A stretch of 9,331 nt of DNA from Trichothermofontia sp037445115 (GCA_037445115.1 JBBILC010000167.1:1-9331), one strand, 5' to 3'; shown: positions 1 through 5,974, counted from the stretch's first letter. Numbers and translations are program-made. Notes: generated from the letters alone by a model not told the origin.

Positions 1-38
1 TACACGATTAGAGGCTATTTTTTAACACATTTCCTATC

Positions 39-52
39 ATTCAACACTTCTG
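39..52 (+). repeat. 14-bp repeat, left copy
   Basis: ATTCAACACTTCTG is found here and, in inverted orientation, at 9281-9294. Flanking similarity is partial: TATC lies a few bases to the left in both copies, and a CACCCTT string lies to the right in both. This could be a dispersed intergenic repeat or a remnant of a mobile element end. No transposase is present to support a composite element. Confidence 0.4.
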
Positions 53-184
53 AATCGTATCATACTGTACACCCTTACCCCACCGCCGATGGCTAGGGCA
101 TCTAGAGTAAAGATTAAGTTGTTAGCCCCTCACCTGTACCTCGTTTACACTGGGAGAGAATCGAATTTTTGGGAGCGATTGTGA

Positions 185-424
185 ATGGAAATTTCTCGAC
201 CCCAAGTAGCAACCCCAACCCCCGAAGAGTTGGAAGATCTTGATAAACTGAAAGCCGTCATCGATCGCGCTGTTGCCGATGGCAAAATTACCCAAGGGGA
301 GCTGGCCCAGATTCGACAGGTCGCGACCCACGATGGCAAAATTACGCCACAGGAAATGGAACTCTACCGCACGCTAATTATCGAAAAGATTAATAAAGGA
401 GAGCTGAGTTGGGGCTGGCATTGA
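185..424 (+). CDS. Small conserved-looking protein with two DGKIT repeats
   Basis: A soluble 79-aa protein with no signal peptide or membrane segment. The start is supported by GGGAG at 171-175, 9 nt upstream. Residues 15-70 look wholly helical and contain an internal duplication: a helix, then DGKITQGELAQIRQ, then DGKITPQEMELYRT. Each DGKIT..E resembles the second half of an EF-hand loop (DGxIxxxE) or the acidic turns of TerB-like helical proteins, but the first two aspartates of a canonical EF-hand are absent, so calcium binding is doubtful. A hairpin terminator at 498-519 follows, so the gene is probably a single transcript, separate from the antiporter downstream. The function is not recognised. 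The good Shine-Dalgarno, internal repeat and terminator argue that it is a real gene. Confidence 0.75.
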   Translation: MEISRPQVATPTPEELEDLDKLKAVIDRAVADGKITQGELAQIRQVATHDGKITPQEMELYRTLIIEKINKGELSWGWH

Positions 425-497
425 TCAGTCCATACCCCGCGAACACCACTCCTAGGAGTTCCGTTATGATCCGATTCTCCGATGATTATCTTGAAGT

Positions 498-524
498 AGA
501 GTCCGCTTTGGCGGACTTTCTTTG
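498..524 (+). terminator. Intrinsic terminator after the 79-aa gene
   Basis: AGTCCGC (500-506) pairs perfectly with GCGGACT (511-517) around a TTTG loop. One G-U and one A-T pair at the base extend the stem to 9 bp. The T-rich tail TTTCTTT follows. It lies 75 nt after the stop codon of the upstream gene and about 95 nt before the antiporter, which is the right place to separate two transcripts. Confidence 0.7.
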
Positions 525-616
525 TGCCAACCATGCTTCTAACGATCGTCTTTATCTGACTGGGCAATCGACTTGGGCGATCGGGTCGTATCCTTTTCCA
601 CGGGTGAATAAGCTTC

Positions 617-2011
617 ATGGAATCAAACCTAATGATTGACAGTTTAGCCCTGTCCCATACCCCCTGGTTACTGGCGAATGTAGGTGAAGACGCCAATATC
701 GAACTTGCCAGTTTCCTCATCTCCGGGGTACGTGTCCTCCTGATCTTTGGATTAGCTGCCCTTCTGGCCGAAATCCTGGCTCGTTTCAAATTGCCTTCCA
801 TCCTGGGATGTTTGCTAGCAGGCGTTATTCTGGGGGTTTCTGGATTGCACTGGGTGGTGCCAGGGGAGGCGGCAACTAGTCTGAGTCCCGGTTTGGTGAA
901 TGCGATCGCGGCTATCTCCCATGCCACCCCGACTGAGATTATTGAGGACTATGAATCGCGGTTTATCATCATCGAGCGGATTGGCGGCTTAGGGCTGCTC
1001 TGCTTATTATTTTTAACTGGCCTAGAGTCCGATCTGGATGAAATGATCCGCGTGGGGTCCCAGGCCGCCACCGTTGCTGTGGTTGGGGTTATCTTGCCCT
1101 TCGTGCTGGGGATGTTGGGGTTAATCTATCTTTTCCATGCCCCCGTCATTGTGGCCATATTTGCGGGGGCAGCCCTGACCGCCACCAGCATTGGGATTAC
1201 GGCTAGTGTGCTGAAGGATTTAGGTCAACTATCCTCTAAGGAAGGCCAAATTATTATTGGCGCAGCCGTTCTAGACGATATTTTGGGAATCGTCATCCTA
1301 GCAGTTGTGGTTGCTCTGGTTAAGGAAGGCAACGTCGAACTCTCCCAGATCGCCTATCTTTTCCTGAATGCCATCTTTTTTGTGGGGGGTGCGCTGCTCC
1401 TCAGCCGCTATGGCATCCCCTTCTTTAATGCCCTCGCCCAGAAGTTTCAGGTGGAAGGCAGTCCCGTCATGTTAGGCGTCATGGTCATCTTTGTCATGGC
1501 AATGGTGGCTGTGGGGCTGCGCTTGGAGTCCGCCTTAGGAGCCTTTGCCGCTGGTCTGGTCATGGGCAGTACCCAGTTGGCGAAGCAACTCGAAGAAGAG
1601 ATGAAACCGCTAGTAACGTTATTTGCCACGATTTTCTTTGTCCTAATTGGCATCGAGATTGATCTGAGCTTGTTTAACCCCCTGGAACCCAATAACTGGC
1701 CAGGGTTGTTAATGGCCACATTCCTGATTGTGGTCGCGATCGCAGGCAAGCTAGTGGCAGGCTTTGCCATTTTGGGTTCGGACCCGGTCAATCGGCTAGC
1801 GATCGGCACTGGCATGATTCCCAGAGGCGAAGTGGGCTTGATTTTTGTGGGGTTAGGAACAGCAACAGGCGTTTTGGACTCGGCTACCGATGCCGCCCTG
1901 ATTTTGATGGTCATTGCCACCACCTTCCTGGCCCCTGTCCTACTACGCTTCGTCTTTACCGACACGGCTTCCCCGGCGAATCTGAATACTAAGCCGGATG
2001 CGGGCAGATAA
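617..2011 (+). CDS. CPA2-family cation/proton antiporter (NapA/NhaS3-like)
   Basis: A 464-aa integral membrane protein of the monovalent cation:proton antiporter-2 family, which exchanges Na+ or K+ for H+. About 12 hydrophobic segments fill residues 36-445. Family signatures are visible: LTGLESDLDEM (134-143), TATSIGITASVL (188-199) in the unwound helix, the ion-binding aspartate pair D220-D221 in AAVLDDILGI, K378 in the later core helix (AIAGKL), and GMIPRGEVGLIF (399-410). There is no C-terminal RCK/TrkA-N domain, so it is of the short NapA type rather than KefB/KefC. Length and motifs fit cyanobacterial NhaS3, the thylakoid antiporter of Synechocystis; that orthology is inference. An in-frame stop at 605-607 rules out earlier starts. 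The Shine-Dalgarno is weak (GGGTGA at 602-607), and ATG at 632 is an alternative start. Confidence 0.93.
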   Translation: MESNLMIDSLALSHTPWLLANVGEDANIELASFLISGVRVLLIFGLAALLAEILARFKLPSILGCLLAGVILGVSGLHWVVPGEAATSLSPGLVNAIAAISHATPTEIIEDYESRFIIIERIGGLGLLCLLFLTGLESDLDEMIRVGSQAATVAVVGVILPFVLGMLGLIYLFHAPVIVAIFAGAALTATSIGITASVLKDLGQLSSKEGQIIIGAAVLDDILGIVILAVVVALVKEGNVELSQIAYLFLNAIFFVGGALLLSRYGIPFFNALAQKFQVEGSPVMLGVMVIFVMAMVAVGLRLESALGAFAAGLVMGSTQLAKQLEEEMKPLVTLFATIFFVLIGIEIDLSLFNPLEPNNWPGLLMATFLIVVAIAGKLVAGFAILGSDPVNRLAIGTGMIPRGEVGLIFVGLGTATGVLDSATDAALILMVIATTFLAPVLLRFVFTDTASPANLNTKPDAGR

Positions 2012-2217
2012 AAGCGCTGGCCAATCCGAGCAAGATTCACTCGTGCGGTTGAATCTATGCCCCGATACCGCCGCATGACACCCTCTAACGGTGCGTAGTA
2101 TCCCGATCCGGGCTGAAGGGGTGGCGATCGCGGGTCCCTGTGACCACACCACCCACCCCACCCGCACTCTCACCATAGGCTTGGCGACGGTGTTTCGAAC
2201 GGTAAGCGTTGGCAGGG
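2012..2217. other. Convergent spacer after antiporter and minus-strand operon
   Basis: No gene is visible. AGATTCA (2033-2039) and TGAATCT (2050-2056) form a 7-bp stem with a 10-nt loop, 22 nt after the antiporter stop. There is no T-tract, so it is at best a weak terminator. A C-rich stretch at 2144-2163 puts clustered G runs on the minus strand, downstream of the minus-strand operon. A HIP1 octamer sits at 2124-2131. Confidence 0.4.
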
Positions 2218-2541
2218 CTAACGATAGCGATTGAAGGCCGTTACCCGTTCCGCATCTTGGAACACGCCTTCCCCCTGGAAGCCTTCGAGTCTGGGTTTAA
2301 TTTCCACCTTCAGGACATTGCTGGTGTGAATAAAAACCGTTTGATCCAGGAGGTGTAGTGTCCACCAATCCTCGCGCAAAAAGCGGCGGATATCCTGGCG
2401 TAGCTCCTGGGGAGGGCTATCGGCTTCGGCAGTGGTGTAGATATTAAAGGTTTCCGTCTGACCATTCACGAAATAGAACGTGAGTTGCAGGACGCGCGGC
2501 TCTTCCCCAGCAACTACGCTATCGTACTCTTGGCTTTGCAT
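2218..2541 (-). CDS. Hypothetical 107-aa protein, last gene of the operon
   Basis: A soluble 107-aa protein with no signal peptide or membrane helix, and one I cannot assign to a named family. Residues 16-40 look like paired beta strands (VLQLTFYFVNGQTETFNIYT). Residues 46-90 alternate a charged helix (ELRQDIRRFLREDWWTLHL) with beta strands ending in NVLKVEIKP, which suggests a small alpha/beta fold. The start is supported by GGGGA about 7 nt upstream. It follows the acylphosphatase stop by 78 nt on the same strand, with no terminator seen between them, so it is probably the distal gene of the four-gene minus-strand unit. The compact fold and tidy gene boundaries make it a credible gene. Its function is unknown, and the context (acylphosphatase, TldE-like) does not point to a common pathway. 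Confidence 0.7.
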   Translation of the reverse strand: MQSQEYDSVVAGEEPRVLQLTFYFVNGQTETFNIYTTAEADSPPQELRQDIRRFLREDWWTLHLLDQTVFIHTSNVLKVEIKPRLEGFQGEGVFQDAERVTAFNRYR

Positions 2542-2619
2542 CTCAATTTCCCCGCTGCTCTGACTGCTGTCTCCATTCTAAGAAAGGCTGCGACATCCGC
2601 CACTGCCACTGACTGCCCC

Positions 2620-2913
2620 CTAACGCCGGACTTGAAAGCCCTGGATCGCCGTTGGGGTTTCGTACTCAACCTGAACGTGCGCCACGATCGCGGCGGGCGG
2701 ACCTTGCTGACACCAGGTAATCATGGCGGCGACCTGGGCTGGACTTCCCTCAAGCCAAGCTTCTACCCGACCATCCCGAAGGTTACGCACCCAGCCATTC
2801 ACCCCCAATTGCTGCGCTTGGGCTTGGGTGGCACCGCGATAGAAGACGCCCTGCACCTGGCCAGAAATCCAAACATGGGCACAGAGCATTGCCTGTGGAT
2901 CGGTGGGTTGCAT
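2620..2913 (-). CDS. acyP: Acylphosphatase
   Basis: Acylphosphatases hydrolyse the carboxyl-phosphate bond of acyl phosphates such as acetyl phosphate and 1,3-bisphosphoglycerate in the cytosol. The signature GQVQGVFYR is present, with the phosphate-binding arginine at residue 26. The second signature GWVRNLRDGRVEAW carries the catalytic asparagine at residue 44. The GPP turn and the C-terminal FQVR strand also fit. I chose the ATG at 2913 (97 aa) because GCGAGG sits 6 nt upstream. ATG 2889 would give 89 aa, closest to the usual family length, and GTG 2946 would give 108 aa; neither has as good a Shine-Dalgarno. It starts 39 nt after the TldE-like gene ends, same strand, so co-transcription is likely. 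The family call is secure; the exact start is not. Confidence 0.92.
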   Translation of the reverse strand: MQPTDPQAMLCAHVWISGQVQGVFYRGATQAQAQQLGVNGWVRNLRDGRVEAWLEGSPAQVAAMITWCQQGPPAAIVAHVQVEYETPTAIQGFQVRR

Positions 2914-2952
2914 CTCACGCCTCGCTCGCCATTTTCCCCTCAGCACGCATCC

Positions 2953-4299
2953 CTACACACTATCGGTACCGCTACTAAACCGGAATGCCTTTACCCGCAC
3001 CGCTGGTACCACAAGGCTACCATAGCGCTGGCTGGTCCCCAGAGCATCAATATCCCGCAGCATCTCTGGCAGACATTGATTAAACCGCAAATTTTTAATC
3101 GGATAGGCAATTTGCCCATTTTCAATCCAAAAGGTGCCATCGCGGGTCATGCCCGTTACTTCCAGGGTGCGGCTATTGACCTGGCCCACGTACCAGGCGC
3201 GGCTGATCAGAATCGCCCGATCGCTCTGGGCAATCAGGTCTTCCAGGCTGTGGTCACTCCCCATCATCACGGCAGGGAATAGAGACCCCGTGGGCGGCTG
3301 GCCTTGCTGCATGGCCCAATAGCGTGAGTAGGCGAGGGTTTGGGGGACCCCGGCCTGAATAATCGGTAAGGGGGGACGGGGTAGACCCTCTCGACTAAAG
3401 GGCAGGGTTTGCAAGAGCGGATGGCTGGGATCTCGGTTTAGGGTAACGAGGGGACTGAAGAGTAATTCCCCTAGGCGATTCCCTGTGGGGTTTCCCGTGG
3501 CATCGGTGCGGGACATGAACGATCGCCCCTCATCGGCACTGCGGGCATCCAGGTGCCAGAGGACATAGCTGAGCAACTCGGCCACAGCGGCCCCGGCTAG
3601 AATCACGGGATAGACCCCCGGCGCAACCGCACGAGGTTGGCGCGATCTCATCGCCTTGGCGATCACCTGCTCCGTTAAGGAAACGATGGGTAAGGCTTCC
3701 CAGGCCCAAGCCGTGTGGTGATCCCAGGCCGATCCATCCGCAATGCGGGCTGTAAGATTAAAACTGGCTTCCGTCCAACACCCTGCGACCCTTACCCCCA
3801 AAGAATTCCCGATCGCCAGCAGGGATGCCTCAGTACTGAAGGTTCCGGCCCCTTCTACCCCCGCCTGCCGACAGTGATCGCCCACCGCCTGAACCATTTG
3901 CCCACGGGTGAGCGGTGACAGGGTCGCCGTAGCCGTATCAAAGGCCGCTGGGCGATCGCCATAATCCTGGGGTGGCAGGGGTGGCACCCATTCTGGATCA
4001 ACCGGGGCGATCCGGGCCAGGTCTTCCGAGCGCCGTAGGGTTTTCCGCAGGGAGTCCCAATCCAGATCGGTGGTGGCACTGGACCCACTGCGTTGACCAA
4101 AGCTACTCGTCACGGTTAACTTGAGGTGCGTCCGGCTGAGGTTTTGGGTCATCTGGTTCTCGGAGAAGCGACTGATAGCCTCTTCCCCAACACGGAAACT
4201 AACGTAGGCCGCCTCGGCTGCGGATTCGGAGAGGACCGCATCAATCAAGGCAAGGGCCTGGTCGGTGCTGGGTAGGGTCGAGGCGGTAGTCAGGGTCAC
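2953..4299 (-). CDS. TldD/PmbA family protein, TldE-like
   Basis: A 448-aa member of the TldD/TldE (PmbA) family. In E. coli, TldD and TldE form a heteromer that degrades peptides and processes microcin B17; TldD carries the zinc site and TldE does not. Family features here: N-terminal SRFSENQMTQN (residues 43-53), APGVYPVIL (225-234) before the core, and the C-terminal TRDGTFWIENGQIAYPIKN (385-403) followed by LRFNQ. At the position where TldD has its HExxxH zinc helix, this protein reads WHLDARSADEGR, so the metal ligands are missing and it is the TldE type. The start is GTG 4299, with GGGAG 7 nt upstream. A longer frame opens at 4566, but its first 89 residues overlap the membrane protein gene out of frame. 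The result matches the usual family length. No TldD gene is in the window. Confidence 0.9.
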   Translation of the reverse strand: MTLTTASTLPSTDQALALIDAVLSESAAEAAYVSFRVGEEAISRFSENQMTQNLSRTHLKLTVTSSFGQRSGSSATTDLDWDSLRKTLRRSEDLARIAPVDPEWVPPLPPQDYGDRPAAFDTATATLSPLTRGQMVQAVGDHCRQAGVEGAGTFSTEASLLAIGNSLGVRVAGCWTEASFNLTARIADGSAWDHHTAWAWEALPIVSLTEQVIAKAMRSRQPRAVAPGVYPVILAGAAVAELLSYVLWHLDARSADEGRSFMSRTDATGNPTGNRLGELLFSPLVTLNRDPSHPLLQTLPFSREGLPRPPLPIIQAGVPQTLAYSRYWAMQQGQPPTGSLFPAVMMGSDHSLEDLIAQSDRAILISRAWYVGQVNSRTLEVTGMTRDGTFWIENGQIAYPIKNLRFNQCLPEMLRDIDALGTSQRYGSLVVPAVRVKAFRFSSGTDSV

Positions 4300-4306
4300 G
4301 ATCGCG

Positions 4307-4311
4307 CTCCC
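4307..4311 (-). promoter_or_regulatory. Shine-Dalgarno fixing the GTG start of the TldE-like gene
   Basis: On the minus strand GGGAG lies 7 nt before GTG 4299, inside the 35-nt gap after the membrane protein gene. It decides the start against in-frame codons further upstream, which would overlap the preceding gene by more than 200 nt. Confidence 0.7.
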
Positions 4312-4334
4312 GATGAGGTTACTCGTCAAGCCAC

Positions 4335-4733
4335 TTAGCCGCTGACCTGCTCGGAACCGAGGGGCTGACCCCGGCGACCCTTTACCCCGGCGATCACGGG
4401 TTGAGCCAGACCTTGTAAGCAGCGCTGTAAACTGTCCGGCTGGACGATCGTCCAGAGGTTGATACTCAAACACACTAGGGCTAAGCCACACAGGACAAAG
4501 GTGGGCACTTGCACCACGCCGATCGCGAACCAACTCAAGACATGCAACAGCATTAGGATCGCCCACCCACTACTCAAGCCCACGGTGGTCCGACGCAGCC
4601 AACCCTCCCACCGCCAACCGACTAGCCCCAGAATCACCGCACTGGTCACCAGGTTAGCGGGCACGAGAAAGGCGCAAATACCGAGGCAATGGCTACGGGA
4701 AAAGTCTGCAAGGGGATGGAAAACGTGGAACAT
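4335..4733 (-). CDS. Small three-helix membrane protein
   Basis: A 132-aa predicted inner or thylakoid membrane protein of unknown function. Three hydrophobic segments are visible at about residues 15-38 (CLGICAFLVPANLVTSAVILG), 52-74 (including LHVLSWFAIGVV) and 76-97 (PTFVLCGLALVCLSINLW). A polar, basic C-terminal tail of about 35 residues follows. The frame is open upstream to ATG 4895, but I prefer ATG 4733 (MFHVFHPLADFSRSHC). The upstream residues are not hydrophobic and look like translated spacer, and a TATACT -10 candidate lies at 4751-4756, between the two start codons. ATG 4733 has no clear Shine-Dalgarno. The TldE-like gene starts 35 nt after its stop, so it is probably the first gene of the minus-strand operon. 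It resembles small membrane proteins I associate with cyanobacteria, but I cannot name it. Confidence 0.72.
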   Translation of the reverse strand: MFHVFHPLADFSRSHCLGICAFLVPANLVTSAVILGLVGWRWEGWLRRTTVGLSSGWAILMLLHVLSWFAIGVVQVPTFVLCGLALVCLSINLWTIVQPDSLQRCLQGLAQPVIAGVKGRRGQPLGSEQVSG

Positions 4734-5142
4734 GGAGAAGCAACAACGGCAGTATACGGCAACCGAATTTTTAATAAGCTTAGGCAAACATTCTAGAGTA
4801 TTTGCTTCAGGCATGATTAACTTTTTTATCAAATCGTCGGGATTGGCCGACCGTGCTCCCGCGATCGGACGCAATTTAGGCGAATCTGTGGCCATCCGCT
4901 AGCCCAATACCTACAGGAATCCTGAGGACGGCGTATTATCCCTCTGGCTGGATGATCAAGGCGATCCCATCCCACTTTCCTAGGGCAAAAAAATTATTTC
5001 TTTACAATTTTCTCATTGCCAGAAGCACCACCCATTTGATATTTCTTTCTTAAAAGGATATACGCTCGCAGCCTGTAAAAACGGCCAATTTCCTTACCCT
5101 GAGGCCAATTGGTCGCCTGCTCTTTTCTCAGTGTAAATTTTT
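4734..5142. other. Non-coding part of the 626-bp divergent region
   Basis: This stretch separates the minus-strand operon from the promoter of the DUF4278 gene. No convincing gene is present. From about 4985 it becomes A/T rich and unlike its neighbours. GGCCAATT is repeated at 5083-5090 and 5103-5110, 20 bp apart (about two helical turns), and the second copy sits within CCAATTGG. Such spacing could suit a protein site, but that is speculation. Confidence 0.4.
4751..4756 (-). promoter_or_regulatory. Candidate -10 box of the minus-strand operon
   Basis: The minus strand reads TATACT, 17 nt upstream of ATG 4733 and five of six bases from TATAAT. I see no good -35 at standard spacing. It would give a very short leader, which fits the lack of a Shine-Dalgarno. 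Confidence 0.3.
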
Positions 5143-5170
5143 TTGACATATCTTTAAATAAAAATAAAAA
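5143..5170 (+). promoter_or_regulatory. Candidate sigma-70 promoter upstream of the riboswitch
   Basis: An exact TTGACA at 5143-5148 is followed after 16 nt by TAAAAA (5165-5170), four of six from consensus. Transcription would start near 5177, about 45 nt before the aptamer. A second -10 candidate, TACAGT at 5203-5208, lacks a matching -35 and overlaps the NtcA site. Which of the two is used cannot be told from sequence. Confidence 0.35.
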
Positions 5171-5191
5171 ATGCCTTTTTCCTAGAAAATG

Positions 5192-5205
5192 GTAAATTAA
5201 GCTAC
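5192..5205 (+). promoter_or_regulatory. NtcA-binding site (GTA-N8-TAC)
   Basis: GTAAATTAAGCTAC is an exact match to the NtcA consensus GTAN8TAC. NtcA is the 2-oxoglutarate-sensing nitrogen regulator of cyanobacteria. In promoters it activates, the site is usually centred near -41. Here the glutamine aptamer begins only 16 nt after the site, and a -10-like TACAGT (5203-5208) overlaps its right arm. NtcA would therefore sit on the core promoter or just downstream of the start, a repressing position. NtcA repression is known for the Synechocystis gifA and gifB genes. A single exact six-base match can arise by chance, but its place directly before a glutamine aptamer adds weight. Confidence 0.6.
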
Positions 5206-5220
5206 AGTAGTAAATGAACT

Positions 5221-5311
5221 CGTTCATCTTTTTCGGGCGTTTATCCACTGGTAAAGCCCAGGTAAAGACCGAAGAAGACGGAAGTAGGGACCTGTCCCGA
5301 AGGAACGCGCC
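5221..5311 (+). ncRNA. glnA-class glutamine riboswitch aptamer
   Basis: This segment matches the glnA RNA motif, a glutamine-binding aptamer of cyanobacteria. P1 pairs CGTTC (5221-5225) with GAACG (5303-5307). A 10-bp P2 pairs TCTTTTTCGG (5227-5236) with CCGAAGAAGA (5269-5278), including one G-U pair, and holds an extra inner hairpin (TTTAtCC with GGTAAA, 5240-5255). The conserved core GACGGAAGTAGGGA (5277-5290) is followed by a P3 hairpin, GGGA (5287-5290) with TCCC (5295-5298). The conserved CGAAGGAACGCGCC (5298-5311) closes the motif. The RNA precedes the DUF4278 gene on the same strand, 48 nt before its ATG. In Synechocystis a glnA RNA controls gifB and raises its expression when glutamine is abundant. 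P2 with its inner hairpin is longer than the minimal motif. Confidence 0.88.
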
Positions 5312-5349
5312 TCTATTGACGTTAGATATCTAATTTTGCCTGGGAGGCG
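5308..5349 (+). promoter_or_regulatory. Possible expression platform sequestering the Shine-Dalgarno
   Basis: CGCCTC (5308-5313), which starts at the 3' edge of the aptamer, is perfectly complementary to GAGGCG (5344-5349), which contains the Shine-Dalgarno. A T-G wobble (5314 with 5343) extends the stem to 7 bp. The loop contains a 12-bp palindrome, TTAGATATCTAA (5322-5333). If glutamine binding holds 5308-5311 in the aptamer, the Shine-Dalgarno would be released, giving an ON switch at translation. The pairing is seen directly; the mechanism is inferred. Confidence 0.5.
5342..5347 (+). promoter_or_regulatory. Shine-Dalgarno of the DUF4278 gene
   Basis: GGGAGG lies 12 nt before ATG 5360, somewhat far but strong. 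It rules out the in-frame ATG at 5336, which lies upstream of it and would add MPGRRRRF, a translation of the Shine-Dalgarno region itself. Confidence 0.65.
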
Positions 5350-5359
5350 AAGACGGTTT

Positions 5360-5797
5360 ATGAAACTCACATATCGCGGTGTTAGTTACGAGCCAGCCCC
5401 CTCAACTCTCCCTGTGGTTGAGGAACCGGTTGGCGGAATCTATCGTGGCGCAGTTTGGCGGAGACACCGTCCCCAGCAAGAACCTGCTTTGCAGTCGCCA
5501 GTACAACTGACCTACCGTGGTGCGCAGTATAGTGCCCATCTTTTCCATGCGCCAGAAGCGGTGGCTGCAACAGCAGCTCAGCCAGAGTTGCCCCAGGGTG
5601 TTCTGGCCCAAAGTGCGGCAGTAGCTGCTTTCCATTTTCCCCGTAAGTCGAAGCGGGAGTTGCTAAGCGAAACGTGGCAACGCCATCGCCAAAATGTACG
5701 CCTTTCGACCGAACACCGCCTGGAAGTTGCTCGGCAGAAGGGCGATACACGGTTGGTGCAAATGCTAGAGCAGGAATTGGACCAATTGGCATACTAA
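5360..5797 (+). CDS. DUF4278 protein under glutamine riboswitch control, possible IF17-like factor
   Basis: A 145-aa soluble protein. The N-terminal half carries three YRG motifs: LTYRGVSY (3-10), IYRGAVWR (27-34) and LTYRGAQYS (50-58). The first two form the DUF4278 pattern that is widespread in cyanobacteria; the third looks like a partial second copy. Residues 62-95 are a low-complexity Ala/Pro/Gln linker. Residues 96-142 are a basic, charged helix or coiled coil (SKRELLSETWQRHRQN, then EHRLEVARQKGD). The gene is preceded by an NtcA site and a glutamine aptamer, the arrangement known for gifB, which encodes the glutamine synthetase inactivating factor IF17 (about 149 aa, an N-terminal extension plus a basic IF7-like C-terminal part). 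Length and layout are similar. However, I do not see an IF7-like ending such as FRTTYDRS, so IF17 identity is only a hypothesis. The alternative is a distinct glutamine-induced DUF4278 protein. Confidence 0.85.
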   Translation: MKLTYRGVSYEPAPSTLPVVEEPVGGIYRGAVWRRHRPQQEPALQSPVQLTYRGAQYSAHLFHAPEAVAATAAQPELPQGVLAQSAAVAAFHFPRKSKRELLSETWQRHRQNVRLSTEHRLEVARQKGDTRLVQMLEQELDQLAY

Positions 5798-5974
5798 CGG
5801 CCCTGCCATGAATCAGTCCTGCCACGGTTAGTGTTCTCCTGATGGTTGTGGACCGGGGGGCGCCTGCGGGTGTACCTCGGTATTGGGGGGGGGTTGATCT
5901 CAGGTTGTCTGTTGACAGGCGTCACCTGGGAGCAGCCCACCCCTCCGTGATTGGGATCTACGTGGTTGGCAGCG
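5798..5974. other. Convergent spacer between DUF4278 gene and pgm
   Basis: No gene is visible. A run of nine G lies at 5885-5893. CAGGT (5901-5905) pairs with ACCTG (5924-5928) around an inner TGTC/GACA hairpin (5906-5909 with 5914-5917), so the middle of the spacer can fold. There is no T-tract for either strand, so this is only a weak terminator candidate. Confidence 0.35.

Noticed and set aside
409..639. 76-codon plus-strand frame between the first two genes
   Set aside because: It reads through the hairpin terminator, overlaps the end of the 79-aa gene and the antiporter start, and has no recognisable features.
1447..2076. 209-codon minus-strand frame
   Set aside because: It is a shadow of the antiporter reading frame, with arginine/threonine/proline-rich composition and no motif.
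2485..3282. 265-codon plus-strand frame
   Set aside because: It is antisense to acylphosphatase and the TldE-like gene, both of which have clear family motifs. The frame is open because of the G+C-rich codon pattern.
4300..4566. N-terminal extension of the TldE-like protein
   Set aside because: The 89 extra residues overlap the membrane protein gene in another frame and do not look like the family. GTG 4299 has a good Shine-Dalgarno and gives the expected length.
4734..4895. N-terminal extension of the membrane protein to ATG 4895
   Set aside because: The 54 extra residues are not hydrophobic or family-like, and a -10 candidate at 4751-4756 lies within them.
4994..5248. 84-codon open frame on the minus strand (MDKRPKKMNEF...)
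   Set aside because: It lies in the A/T-rich control region, overlaps the NtcA site and the first part of the glutamine aptamer antisense, has no family resemblance, and its Lys/Phe/Tyr-rich composition follows the base composition.
5336..5359. Start at ATG 5336 for the DUF4278 protein
   Set aside because: The Shine-Dalgarno GGGAGG lies downstream of this codon. ATG 5360 begins exactly at the family start MKLTYRG.
5360..5797. Firm naming of the DUF4278 gene as gifB
   Set aside because: The control region fits, but the IF7-like C-terminal signature is not seen, so the symbol is withheld and the idea kept as a hypothesis.
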